The position numbers were made by a program, and so were the translations under genes. 64,000 nucleotides of DNA, from contig JAPLNR010000056.1 of assembly GCA_026401035.1 (NCBI GenBank), positions 1-64,000 on the forward strand, in the 5' to 3' direction. The DNA is from Planctomycetia bacterium (GTDB lineage Bacteria; Planctomycetota; Planctomycetia; Pirellulales; UBA1268). Shown in pieces: positions 42,021-50,341 of this stretch. Every line of letters begins with the position of its first letter. The stretch's first letter is position 1. A model generated the notes under the pieces. It was not told the DNA's origin. It saw only the letters and a list, made by a program, of their open reading frames with translations, and did no database searches.

Positions 42021-42108
42021 CCGTTTTCGCCTTTGATTCGCCTTTGATCGGGGTCGTCTCGTCGTTTCCGGAGGCAGAGTATGCTGGATTCGCTTTGGAG
42101 ACGCCAAC

Positions 42109-42792
42109 ATGCTCGACGTGCTCGTGATCGCCCCCCACCCCGACGATGCCGAACTGGGCATGGGAGGAACGATCGCGCTCATGCAGGCCAAGGGCCTCGC
42201 AGTGGGCGTGCTCGACCTCACCGACGGTGAGCCGACGCCCCGCGGGTCGGTGGAGACGCGGGCCCGCGAGACGGCAGCCGCGACCGCCGTCCTCGGCATT
42301 CCGTGGCGAGAAAATCTTGGCCTCCCCAACCGCCGACTGCGGGCGACACTCGCGGCCCGCGGGGCGCTGGCCGGCGTGATCCGCCAAACCCGGCCACGCT
42401 GGCTCTTCGCGCCGCACTGGGTCGATGCACATCCCGACCATACGGCGGCCACGCGTCTCGTCGAAGCGGCCCGGTTCTGGGCGAAACTCACCAAGTGCGA
42501 TCTGCCCGGTGAGCCGTGGCACCCGGAGCGGATCTATCACTACTCCTGCGTGCACCTGAAGGTGGTGATCAAGCCGGCATTCGTGGTCGATATTTCATCG
42601 ACTTGGGATCTGAAGCGGCGGAGCCTCGAGTGCTACAGCAGCCAATTCGCCAGTGCTGCGGCCCGGCCGACGGTACTCGACCGCGTGGCAGCCTCGGCAA
42701 ACTGGTGGGGAGCGATGATTGGCGCAACCCACGGCGAGCCGTTCACCGCGCGGGAGCCGATCGGTCTCCGTGGATTCGCCGATCTCTGCTGA
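42109..42792 (+). CDS. bshB1: PIG-L/LmbE deacetylase, BshB1-like
   Basis: A 227-residue zinc deacetylase. The N-terminal VLVIAPHPDDAELGMGGT has the zinc-binding HPDD motif (His10, Asp13), and the third ligand is in WVDAHPDHTAATRLV. The segments DLTDGEPTPRGSVETRARE and YYSSQF-like CYSSQF are typical of BshB1, which deacetylates GlcNAc-malate in bacillithiol synthesis. bshA and bshC are not in the window, so the thiol pathway is inferred. Related PIG-L enzymes act on other N-acetyl sugars. Confidence 0.78.
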   Translation: MLDVLVIAPHPDDAELGMGGTIALMQAKGLAVGVLDLTDGEPTPRGSVETRARETAAATAVLGIPWRENLGLPNRRLRATLAARGALAGVIRQTRPRWLFAPHWVDAHPDHTAATRLVEAARFWAKLTKCDLPGEPWHPERIYHYSCVHLKVVIKPAFVVDISSTWDLKRRSLECYSSQFASAAARPTVLDRVAASANWWGAMIGATHGEPFTAREPIGLRGFADLC

Positions 42793-43032
42793 TTTATCGC
42801 TGCAAAGCCCGCTTTTCTCTTCGTCGATGACAAGGAATTTTCCCCCGGAGAGTCGCATTCTTGGACTGGCTGACCCGATCGCGGAATCTGGCTGGCCCGA
42901 TCACGGAGACTTGGGGGGCTGATCGCGAGAAGTCTGCTGCCGGAGCATCCGGCCTGCCGATATCCCCTCCTGCGGTACTCGTGCGGACTGTTCCGCCCGT
43001 CCCGCAGCGGCTTCTCGAGGGGATTGATCTCG

Positions 43033-43266
43033 ATGGCTTCTCGCGACATCAACGTCATCGCGCTGGTCAAGGGTGGCGAGCGGTACGTCTTCCTCTATGA
43101 CGACGACAGCCGCGAGGAGACGCTCCGCACGCTTGGCCGCTACGCCTCGAATCCCGATCTGAGTTTCTCGTGGTACGACGCGTCGGTTCTTGGCCAAAAG
43201 GTGCGGCAGAGCGCCCCGCGTTCCAATCGCGTGCGGTTCGTGCCTCCGGCCGATCGCGCCGCCTGA
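43033..43266 (+). CDS. Small conserved-looking protein of unknown function
   Basis: A 77-residue protein starting MASRDINVIALVKGGERYVF. GAGGGG lies about ten bases before ATG 43033; an in-frame TTG at 43024 is less likely. The sequence is compact (ERYVFLYDDDSREETLRTLG, then SFSWYDASVLGQKVRQ) and looks folded. No domain is recognised. It lies 16 bases before the recombinase start and is probably co-transcribed with it. The 240 bases upstream (42793-43032) show nothing else. Confidence 0.6.
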   Translation: MASRDINVIALVKGGERYVFLYDDDSREETLRTLGRYASNPDLSFSWYDASVLGQKVRQSAPRSNRVRFVPPADRAA

Positions 43267-43282
43267 ACCCGGGGTTCGCCCG

Positions 43283-44197
43283 ATGGCCGCGCAAGACACG
43301 TTTTCATCGGCAGTCGAGCGCTTCCTTCGCTACCTGGCCTCCGAGCGCGGTGCCTCTCCACTGACGCTGAAGAGCTATCGAGAGGATCTACTCCAACTGG
43401 AGGAGTTTCTCACGTCGGCCGGCTGCCGCCGCCCGGGCGATGCCTCGAGCACCCTGCTGCGCCGCTTCGCAGGGGGCCTGCACGCGGCCGGCTACGCCCA
43501 ATCGACGATCGCGCGAAAACTCGCCAGCATGCGGAGTTTCTACGCCTTCGGCCAGCGTGAGGGCTGGGTGCAGGCAAATCCCGCCAAGCCCCTGCGGAGT
43601 CCCAAACTGCCGCGCAAACTGCCGAAGTTCCTCACCGGCGAGGAGATCTCGCGACTGCTGGCGGCACCCAAGCCCGCCGCGGCCGGCGGCCTGCGTGACC
43701 TGGCCATCCTCGAGCTGATGTATTCATCGGGCGTGCGCGTCCGCGAACTCGTCACGCTCGACGACGGTGACCTCGACCTGCGGAATGCCACGATCCGCGT
43801 TCGCGGCAAGGGCCGTCGCGAGCGACTGGGCATCGTCGGCTCGCACGCGCAGGCCGCATTGCGACAGTGGCTCACCGCCCGTCCGAAGCCGGCGGCAGCC
43901 CGGCCCGCCTCTCGCGTTCAGCCGCTTTTCACAAACCGCTTCGGCGGCCGCCTTTCAGTTCGCGGCGTGGCCCGGCTGCTTGAGAAGCACCTCGCAGCGG
44001 CCGACCTTGGCCGTCGCGCGAGCCCCCACACGCTCCGCCACAGTTTTGCCACGCACCTGCTCGACGCCGGCGCCGACATCCGCAGCGTGCAGGAACTCCT
44101 CGGCCACAAGAGCCTTGTGACCACCCAGATCTACACCCACGTGACCACGACGAGGCTGCTCGACGCCTTCGACAAAGCCCACCCCCGCGCCCGCTAG
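43283..44197 (+). CDS. xerD: Tyrosine recombinase, XerC/XerD type
   Basis: A 304-residue site-specific recombinase. The N-terminal SAM-like DNA-binding domain (VERFLRYLASERGASPLTLK) is followed by the catalytic domain with all expected residues: Arg in SSGVRVRELV, Lys in VRGKGRRERLG, His-x-x-Arg in HTLRHSFATHLLDAG, His in LGHKSLVTT and the nucleophile Tyr in QIYTHV. Length and lack of flanking mobile genes fit the chromosomal dimer-resolution enzymes. Whether it is XerC or XerD cannot be settled from one copy. Confidence 0.9.
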   Translation: MAAQDTFSSAVERFLRYLASERGASPLTLKSYREDLLQLEEFLTSAGCRRPGDASSTLLRRFAGGLHAAGYAQSTIARKLASMRSFYAFGQREGWVQANPAKPLRSPKLPRKLPKFLTGEEISRLLAAPKPAAAGGLRDLAILELMYSSGVRVRELVTLDDGDLDLRNATIRVRGKGRRERLGIVGSHAQAALRQWLTARPKPAAARPASRVQPLFTNRFGGRLSVRGVARLLEKHLAAADLGRRASPHTLRHSFATHLLDAGADIRSVQELLGHKSLVTTQIYTHVTTTRLLDAFDKAHPRAR

Positions 44198-44577
44198 AAA
44201 AGCCACAGGGAACTCAAACCCGCACCTGTCTGCACCCGCACCTGCACCTGCACCCGCGACTCTGAGCATGTCACCGCCGGCGACCAATGCGGCAAGCCGG
44301 CGCATGCCAGACAATGACAGGCTAAAGCCCGTCCTACTTTCAACACCCGCGACTCCCGATGCTGAGGAGACGGTCGGGGGCACGCGCAGGAGACGCAGAC
44401 AATTGCGACTCACGGACGATTCGCAATCATCCACGAGCCTCCTGTAGCACACCGCAGGTGGGTCGGAGACCTCACTTCCGCGGCTCCGAGCATGTCACCG
44501 CCGGCGACCAATACGGCCGGCCGGCTCATGCCAGACCATGACAGGCTAAAGCCTGTCCTACTTTTCCGACGCCAGGG
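44198..44577. repeat. Repeat cluster between xer gene and NarL-type regulator
   Basis: This 380-base gap has no gene. It holds a short CTGCAC-type simple repeat (about 44225-44259) and two copies of a ~77-bp repeat (44264-44340 and 44488-44565). Each copy runs GAGCATGTCACCGCCGGCGA, CCAAT.CGGC, CATGCCAGA, then the palindromic core GACAGGCTAAAGCCTGTC or its GACAGGCTAAAGCCCGTC variant. Between them, at 44359-44371, GATGCTGAGGAGA matches the outer end of the dispersed repeat seen at 18060 and 25321. A third core copy lies at 25487-25510. Confidence 0.75.
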
Positions 44578-45219
44578 TCACACCAAGCCGCGGCGAACGG
44601 CCCAGACGGCGGCCTGCGTGCGATCCGTGACCGCAATCTTGCGGAGAATGTTTTGCACGTGCTCCTTCACGGTCTCGACGCTGATCGTCAGCGACTGGGC
44701 GATCTCCTTGTTGGAGAGGCCGAGTGCCATGTGGCGGAGTACCTGCGTTTCCCGCTGCGTGAGCGGGATGTCTGGATCGGGGGTGGCCACGCGGTTGGCC
44801 ATCGTGGTGGCGACCCGGCGGAGTTCACCGGCCCGCAACGGCAACTGGCCGGCCGCGGCGCCCGTGATCGAGTTGATCAATTCGGCCCGGGTCGAGCCCT
44901 TGAGCATGTAGTCGTGGGCTCCGGCCGCGACGGCGCGGGCCACGTAGGTCGGATTGTCGAAGGTGGAAAGCATCACGACCCGGACATTCGGCATGTCGGC
45001 GCGAATCTTCTCCAAGGCCGCCAGTCCATCCTTGCCGGGCATGCGGATATCGAGCAGCACCACGTCGGGCTTCATCTTGCGGGTCAGTTTGACCGCCTCG
45101 TCGCCAGACGCCGCCTCGCCAACGATCTTCACCTCGGAACCGGCGAGCAGACTCACCAAGCCCCGACGAACAACTTCGTGGTCGTCCGCGATCACAACCT
45201 TTACAGCCATTGCTTTCAT
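44578..45219 (-). CDS. NarL/FixJ-family response regulator
   Basis: A 213-residue two-domain regulator from Met at 45219 (MKAMAVKVVIADDHEVV). The receiver has acidic pair DDHE, phospho-acceptor Asp in VVLLDIRMPGKDG, and Lys in YMLKGS. A LuxR-type helix-turn-helix follows (LTQRETQVLRHMALGLSNKE, then TVKEHVQNILRKI). No histidine kinase gene is adjacent, so it is an orphan in this window. GGAGG lies about 12 bases before the chosen start. Confidence 0.88.
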   Translation of the reverse strand: MKAMAVKVVIADDHEVVRRGLVSLLAGSEVKIVGEAASGDEAVKLTRKMKPDVVLLDIRMPGKDGLAALEKIRADMPNVRVVMLSTFDNPTYVARAVAAGAHDYMLKGSTRAELINSITGAAAGQLPLRAGELRRVATTMANRVATPDPDIPLTQRETQVLRHMALGLSNKEIAQSLTISVETVKEHVQNILRKIAVTDRTQAAVWAVRRGLV

Positions 45220-45535
45220 GCTTTCCGCGGCCTCCGGCCGCTTCGTCAACACCCGCTGCACTCAACGCCGCCCAGCGGCGGCGAGCACCCACCGGAATTC
45301 CAGCGGGCTGCTCGTCTTTCAAACTATCACCGTCCCAAGTTATCAAATCAATTTTCTTGAAACAACTGGGGGGCCTGTCGTCGCATCCGGAGGGTCGAGG
45401 TTTCACTGCCCAATTTGCTTGTCCGACGGCCGACGGATTCTAAATTCTGCCGCCACGCCGCCCAACCACCCACGTGAGCGGGTGCTCCTTTCGTTCGCGG
45501 GGAGGACACGTCGCGTCGCCGGTGTGAAGCGCCGG
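45220..45535. other. Gap upstream of the response regulator gene
   Basis: A 316-base stretch without a gene between hemC and the regulator gene, both leftward. It contains an AT-rich patch at 45325-45365. There, on the minus strand, TTGATT and GATAGT are separated by 17 bases, a weak sigma-70 type promoter candidate that would serve the regulator. Confidence 0.3.
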
Positions 45536-46495
45536 TCAGGAAGGACTGTTCCCGGCTCGTTCGCGCATGCGAGCCAGCATCGCATCGGCCCCTTCGTCGC
45601 GCAGCTGAAGGGCCACGGTTCGCCCAAGAATTTCCGGCGACTCCGCACGCGGGTCGATGGCTCGGCGGGCGACGATGCGCCGGACTCTCTCACCCTGATC
45701 TTCGAGCACGCAGCCGCCGAGTTCGAGCAGCCCGTCGCCGCGGATGTGGGCCCAGCCCCCGATCGGTGCCAGACACCCCCCGGCCAGAGTGGCCAGGAAA
45801 CTCCGCTCTGCGCGGATGGCATCGTGCGTGTCGCGGTCATCGAGGGCGGCGATCGCGGCCCGCACCGCATTGTCGGCGGTGCGGATCTGGACAACGAGGG
45901 CTCCCTGAGCCACTGCCGGCCAGAACGCATCGGGGGCGAGCACCTCCGTGACGCGGTGGGCGAGGCCGAGGCGTTCGAGCCCCGCCCCGGCGAGAACGAT
46001 GCAGTCGTATTCCCCGCCGTCGAGTTTTTTCAGCCGCGTGTCGACGTTGCCGCGAATGGGCCGGATGACGAGATCACTGCGTGCCGCTTTCACCTGCATC
46101 ACGCGACGCACACTGGATGTTCCGACGACGGCACCGGCGGGTAAGGCTGCCAGCGTCGGCTGACCGCGACTCACGAGCGCGTCGAACGGCGTGGCCCGCC
46201 GCGGCACGCAGGCGAGCGACAGGCCTGGCGTCTCGGCGGAGGGCAGATCCTTGAGGCTGTGCACCGCCGCATCGATCCGGCCGTCGAGGAGCGCCCGTTC
46301 GAGTTCGCGGACAAACACACCGTCGCCGCCGATCCCCGCGATCGGCACGTCGGTGCGGGCATCGCCGATCGTGGCGATCGTTTCGATCTCGACGGAATGG
46401 CCCAATTGCTGCAACTGCCTGACGACCCACTCCGTCTGCGTGCGTGCCAGCAGGCTGGCACGGGTGCCGACGCGGATCGAATGCTTCTCGCTCAT
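45536..46495 (-). CDS. hemC: Hydroxymethylbilane synthase (porphobilinogen deaminase)
   Basis: A 319-residue tetrapyrrole enzyme that joins four porphobilinogens into hydroxymethylbilane. It starts KHSIRVGTRASLLARTQTEW. Substrate and cofactor contacts are seen in AVHSLKDLPS, VVGTSSVRR and RPIRGNVDTRLKKLDGGEYD. The dipyrromethane cofactor attaches at Cys241 in LAGGCLAPIGGWA. Length is normal. It follows the comF-like gene by about 40 bases on the same strand. No hemD or other haem gene is nearby. Confidence 0.95.
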   Translation of the reverse strand: MSEKHSIRVGTRASLLARTQTEWVVRQLQQLGHSVEIETIATIGDARTDVPIAGIGGDGVFVRELERALLDGRIDAAVHSLKDLPSAETPGLSLACVPRRATPFDALVSRGQPTLAALPAGAVVGTSSVRRVMQVKAARSDLVIRPIRGNVDTRLKKLDGGEYDCIVLAGAGLERLGLAHRVTEVLAPDAFWPAVAQGALVVQIRTADNAVRAAIAALDDRDTHDAIRAERSFLATLAGGCLAPIGGWAHIRGDGLLELGGCVLEDQGERVRRIVARRAIDPRAESPEILGRTVALQLRDEGADAMLARMRERAGNSPS

Positions 46496-46536
46496 GTCAT
46501 GCGCTCCTCGGTGTCTCGGTCATGAATGTTTTCGGC

Positions 46537-47400
46537 TCAGCCAACGTCGCCGGCGGCTGCGCCACCGCCCCGGTCGGCCTTGGCGATCGCCGCAGCAAAA
46601 ACGGCCGTCGCGTTCCCAGCAGCCAGCGTGCGCCGGCAGGCGGCGAAGGTCGCCCCGGTGGTGACGACATCGTCCACGAGCAACAGCCGCCTGCCGCCGA
46701 CCGCGCGGCGCAACCGGAAGGCCTCCTGGACATTGCCACGCCGTTCGTGCACGGGAAGTTCATTCTGCATCCGGGTGGCAGTCTGCCGCGCGAGCGCCGC
46801 CACGAGGGGCACGCCCAAAAGTCGGGCGACCCGCCGCGCGATCTCATCGGCGGCGCTCGTGCCACGGGCCGCCCGCCGCAGCCAGTGCATCGGCACGGCC
46901 ACGACGCCGTCAACCCGCCAGCCGGCGAAGGTGACTCGGTGCTTGTCCACCAGCAGCGAGGCCAACGCCCGGGAGACGTCGTCGCCGGCCGGATGCTTTC
47001 CGCGGAGAACGGCCTGCCTGAGCGGGTCGCCGTAACCAGCGAGCACGGCGATGCCGTCCCAGTCGGGCCGCCGGCTTCGGCAATGCCGGCAGGCGTCGCT
47101 CAAATGGCCACTTGGGCGGCCACTGAGGCCGCCATCTGGGCCGCTCTCCGCACCACCGTCCGGCACGGCGCCGCCACCAAGTTCGCCGCACCGCAGGCAG
47201 CGGCTGCCATCGGCCGTGAGATCGCGGCTGCAGGCCGAACAGACGGTTCCGGTCGTGGCGGACGCCCCCGGGGCCGGAGGTCCGCCCCGCTCCTGGAGAT
47301 CGCACCGGCAGACGGCACACCGCGGCGGAAATAGCAGATCGACGCCGTCGCCCGCCCAGCGGACAGCCACCCGACGCAACCGTTCGACCCAGGCGCTCAT
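46537..47400 (-). CDS. comF: ComF-family phosphoribosyltransferase-like protein
   Basis: A 287-residue protein. The N-terminal zinc-finger-like region has CxxC pairs (CAVCRCD, CSACSRD, CLRCGE, CRHCRSRRPDW). The PRTase domain contains VVAVPMHWLRRAARGTSAAD and the PRPP-binding loop RLLLVDDVVTTGATFA. ComF proteins act in natural transformation, helping with single-stranded DNA uptake, though some homologs have other roles. It carries an unusual Gly-rich insertion (about residues 75-105). It is divergent from the LptF/LptG gene. Confidence 0.85.
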   Translation of the reverse strand: MSAWVERLRRVAVRWAGDGVDLLFPPRCAVCRCDLQERGGPPAPGASATTGTVCSACSRDLTADGSRCLRCGELGGGAVPDGGAESGPDGGLSGRPSGHLSDACRHCRSRRPDWDGIAVLAGYGDPLRQAVLRGKHPAGDDVSRALASLLVDKHRVTFAGWRVDGVVAVPMHWLRRAARGTSAADEIARRVARLLGVPLVAALARQTATRMQNELPVHERRGNVQEAFRLRRAVGGRRLLLVDDVVTTGATFAACRRTLAAGNATAVFAAAIAKADRGGGAAAGDVG

Positions 47401-47545
47401 GCCGTTTTCGATGGGGCTGTTTTCCGGGGCTGGGATTCGATTGACGGGTTCGCCGGCCCTGCCTATCCTCCCCGGCCCTTGCGGGCCGATCGAGATTCGA
47501 ACGGCTCGGGGGAGTGGCTGACGGCTTTTCCTGCTGGTGCGACCG

Positions 47546-48676
47546 ATGCTGATCGACCGCTACATCACCCGTGCGCAGTTGCAGGCGTTTCTGATCGTTT
47601 TCGTGAGTCTGGCAGGGCTGACGTTCGTTGTCGATGCCTTCACGAACATGGAGGAATTCATTGCCCACTCCGCCGAGGCGGGCGGGCTCTGGAGGGTGCT
47701 GGGGGCCTACTACGGCTACCGGCTGATCTCGTTTTTCGACGCGACCAGCGGCGTGATCGCGCTGGCCAGCGCGATGTTCGCCCTGTCGTGGCTCGAGCGG
47801 CACAACGAGCTCACGGCATTGCTGGCAGCCGGCGTCACCCGCTGGCGGATCGCCCGGCCGGCGATTTTCTTTGCCGCGGTCGTGGCCTTGATCGCGATGG
47901 CCAACCGGGAGGTCGTGCTGCCGAAGATCCGCCACGCCTTCGCTCGAAATGCGCAGGACCTGAGCGGCGAGGCCGCCCGGCCCTTCGACGCCCGCTACGA
48001 CCATGCCACCGAGGTACTCTTTCGCGGCCGCACCGCTCAGGCCGGCCCCTGCCGCATCGACACGCCGAGCCTGTTGCTGCCGCCGACGCTGGCCGACTAC
48101 GGGCCGCAGATCGACGCGGCCGAGGCATTCTGGCGGCCAGCCGACGAGCAGCATCCCGCCGGCTACCTGCTCTGCGGGGTCCGCGAGCCGGTCGACATCG
48201 ATCGGCTGCAGCCGCTGCTGGCGGGCGACAGGCCGGTCGTTCTCACGCGGTCCACGGCCGGCTGGCTCGAACCCAGCCAGTGCTTCGTCGTCAGCGACCT
48301 CTCCTTCGAGCAACTGATCGGATCGGCAAACTGGAGCCAGTATTCCTCGACCGGGGAGCTCGTCCGCGCGATCGCCAACCCCAGCCTGGGCGTCGCGGCA
48401 GATGTGCCGCTGCGGGTACATACCCGGTTCGTGGCCCCCTTGCTCGACATGTCGCTCGCGCTGCTGGGCATCCCGCTGGTCGTCGGACCCAATCGTCGCG
48501 GCGTGTTCGTCGCCGTGGGGCTCTGCGTGGCCATGACCGTCCTCTTCTTCGTGGCCGTGCTCGGCTGCCACGGACTGGCCACGGGCTACGTGCTGAGCCC
48601 CTCGGTGGCCGCCTGGCTACCGTTGCTGCTCCTCGGTCCGCTGGCAGCCTGGCGGGCCCAGCCGATGTGGCAGTAA
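47546..48676 (+). CDS. LptF/LptG family permease
   Basis: A 376-residue membrane protein from ATG 47546; a GTG at 47537 would add three residues. It has the LptF/LptG layout: two helices near the N-terminus (LQAFLIVFVSLAGLTFVVDA, then YGYRLISFFDATSGVIALAS), a conserved coupling segment SWLERHNELTALLAAGVTRW, a long periplasmic beta-jellyroll domain (about 125-290), and helices at the C-terminus. With LptB it would extract LPS from the inner membrane. Only one such gene is present, so its partner must lie elsewhere. Consistent with lpxA at 24.4 kb. Confidence 0.8.
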   Translation: MLIDRYITRAQLQAFLIVFVSLAGLTFVVDAFTNMEEFIAHSAEAGGLWRVLGAYYGYRLISFFDATSGVIALASAMFALSWLERHNELTALLAAGVTRWRIARPAIFFAAVVALIAMANREVVLPKIRHAFARNAQDLSGEAARPFDARYDHATEVLFRGRTAQAGPCRIDTPSLLLPPTLADYGPQIDAAEAFWRPADEQHPAGYLLCGVREPVDIDRLQPLLAGDRPVVLTRSTAGWLEPSQCFVVSDLSFEQLIGSANWSQYSSTGELVRAIANPSLGVAADVPLRVHTRFVAPLLDMSLALLGIPLVVGPNRRGVFVAVGLCVAMTVLFFVAVLGCHGLATGYVLSPSVAAWLPLLLLGPLAAWRAQPMWQ

Positions 48677-48717
48677 GCCGCACAGACGCCGCAGCCAGCC
48701 CCAAACCCCTGCGCCGC

Positions 48718-48757
48718 AAGGGCTTCCGTACCCTCTTTGTTTCTCCAAGCCTTTTTT
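48718..48757 (+). terminator. Possible Rho-independent terminator after the permease gene
   Basis: AAGGGCTT (48718-48725) can pair with AAGCCTTT (48747-48754), including one G-U pair, with a 21-base loop and a T6 run at 48752-48757. It lies 42 bases past the stop codon and before fliW. The long loop makes it a weak candidate. Confidence 0.4.
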
Positions 48758-48862
48758 CTCTACCCCGACCCCCCGAACCGCCGATGGAATAATTACGAAC
48801 GGGAGTTCGGTTGGACGGATGGATGTTCGGGCGATTTGCCCAGGCAAAGGAGTGCCACGGTC

Positions 48863-49303
48863 ATGCGGATCAATACCACCAGATTCGGACGGATCGACGT
48901 CGACACCGCCGACGTGCTCACGTTTCCCAGCGGCCTGCCGGGCCTTGAGGACTGTCGCGAGTGGGCCCTGCTCGCCGACGCCACCAACGATGCCCTCGGC
49001 TGGCTGCAAAGCACTTCGCGTGGCGACGTCGCCCTCGCGGTCGTCAGCCCGCGCCGCTTCGTGCCCGACTACCAGGTGCGCATCCCGCGCAGCGAACTCA
49101 CGCCCCTGGCGATCGATGACATCCGCCAGGCGCAGGTCGTCGTGGTCGTCGGCCAAAACGGTAAAGCCCTCACGCTCAATTTGAAAGCGCCAATCGTCAT
49201 CAACCTCGAATCCCGCACGGGCCGTCAGGTCGTTGCGAGCGGCGAGCTTCCGATGCAATTCGAACTCACCAGCCACCAGCCCACACTCAAAAAGAGTGCA
49301 TAA
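48863..49303 (+). CDS. fliW: Flagellar assembly factor FliW
   Basis: A 146-residue protein. It starts MRINTTRFGRIDVDTADVLT, with FPSGLPGLEDCREWALL and LNLKAPIVINLESRTGRQVV, both diagnostic of FliW. FliW binds CsrA and frees flagellin mRNA from repression, and is itself titrated by flagellin. AAAGGAG lies about 11 bases before the ATG. The csrA gene follows after 60 bases, the classical fliW-csrA pair. No flagellar structural genes are in the window, but the pair implies that the organism has or had flagella. Confidence 0.93.
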   Translation: MRINTTRFGRIDVDTADVLTFPSGLPGLEDCREWALLADATNDALGWLQSTSRGDVALAVVSPRRFVPDYQVRIPRSELTPLAIDDIRQAQVVVVVGQNGKALTLNLKAPIVINLESRTGRQVVASGELPMQFELTSHQPTLKKSA

Positions 49304-49363
49304 TAAAAGTGACCGCCGACAGAGGAACGTCGGAGCCACGAAAGGATCAGGAAGGAGCCAGCG

Positions 49364-49648
49364 ATGCTCGTACTCTCCAGACAACGCGATGAAAGCATCA
49401 TGATCGGCGACAACATTGTCGTCACGATCGTGGACATACGGGGAGACAAGGTTCGCCTTGGCATCAACGCTCCGTCCGAGATCCCGGTGCACCGCCAGGA
49501 GGTCTACGAGGCCATCCAGCGGGAAAACCTCCGGGCTTCGCGGCTCGAGCCGGGTGACACGCAAGGCATCGCCAAACTGGCCGGCCGCGGCACGTTGAAC
49601 GGCCAGCCCAACGGCCAGCCCAAGCCGAACGACGGGCCCCGCAAATAG
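49364..49648 (+). CDS. csrA: Carbon storage regulator CsrA, copy 1
   Basis: A 94-residue RNA-binding regulator. The CsrA core is [20 protein letters not shown] then [20 protein letters not shown] and [11 protein letters not shown] disordered tail rich in Asn, Gly, Pro and Gln ([16 protein letters not shown]) extends beyond the usual ~60-70 residues. It binds GGA motifs in mRNA leaders. It is paired with fliW and should be antagonised by it. GGAAGGAG lies just before the ATG. A second csrA is at 63714. Confidence 0.95.
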   Translation: MLVLSRQRDESIMIGDNIVVTIVDIRGDKVRLGINAPSEIPVHRQEVYEAIQRENLRASRLEPGDTQGIAKLAGRGTLNGQPNGQPKPNDGPRK

Positions 49649-49710
49649 CCCGGCATCGGGAAGCGTGGCCGGTGGGCCGGATGCGGCCTCCGCGCCGAAC
49701 AGTGCCTGGT

Positions 49711-50292
49711 TCAGGCTGAAAAATAGGCCGGCTCGTTCCCCGACTTCCACTTGATGTTGCAGCCGAGGCTAGGCCGCTGCTCCGCGGCGACGGGCTGGCC
49801 ACCGAGCACGGCGTCGATCGCGGCGCGGAGATCCGCACCCGTCACCGGAATGTCGTTGCCCGGCCGACTCGCATCGAGTTGGCCGCGGTAGACGAGCTTC
49901 TTGTCGCCGTCGAAAAGGAAGAAGTCGGGCGTGCAGGCGGCATGGTAGGCCTGCGCCACCTCCTGCGACTCGTCATAGAGGTAGGGGAAGACATAGCCGC
50001 GGTCCTCCGCCTCGTGGACCATCTGCTCCGGCGAATCGGCCGGGTGCGCCGACACGTCGTTGGAACTGATCGCGACCACGCCGAGGCCCCGGGGCAGATA
50101 GTCGCGGCCGAGGGCAGCCAGCTGATCGGCGACGTGCTTCACGAACGGGCAGTGGTTGCAGATGAACATCACGAGCGTGCCCTTCGGCCCGGCGGCGGCG
50201 GCGAGGCTCACCGTCTGGCCATCGACGTTGGGCAGGCTGAAGTCGGGCGCCGGCGTGCCGAGCGGCAGCATCGTGCTGGGTGTGCGAACCAT
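49711..50292 (-). CDS. Thioredoxin-fold peroxiredoxin-like protein
   Basis: A 193-residue redoxin of the AhpC/TSA superfamily. It starts LPLGTPAPDFSLPNVDGQTV, and the active-site loop is MFICNHCPFVKHVADQL, a CxxC motif. Then follow GVVAISSNDVSAHPADSPEQ and CTPDFFLFDGDKKLVYRGQL. The C-terminal PSLGCNIKWKSGNEP is typical of a subgroup of cytoplasmic thioredoxin-like proteins found next to varied genes. It probably acts in thiol-disulfide exchange or peroxide reduction, substrate unknown. There is no signal peptide. It ends 62 bases from converging csrA. Confidence 0.82.
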   Translation of the reverse strand: MVRTPSTMLPLGTPAPDFSLPNVDGQTVSLAAAAGPKGTLVMFICNHCPFVKHVADQLAALGRDYLPRGLGVVAISSNDVSAHPADSPEQMVHEAEDRGYVFPYLYDESQEVAQAYHAACTPDFFLFDGDKKLVYRGQLDASRPGNDIPVTGADLRAAIDAVLGGQPVAAEQRPSLGCNIKWKSGNEPAYFSA

Positions 50293-50341
50293 TTGCGAAA
50301 ACTCCTGCAGAGCGCGGGACTACGGCGAAATGGTACCCTGG

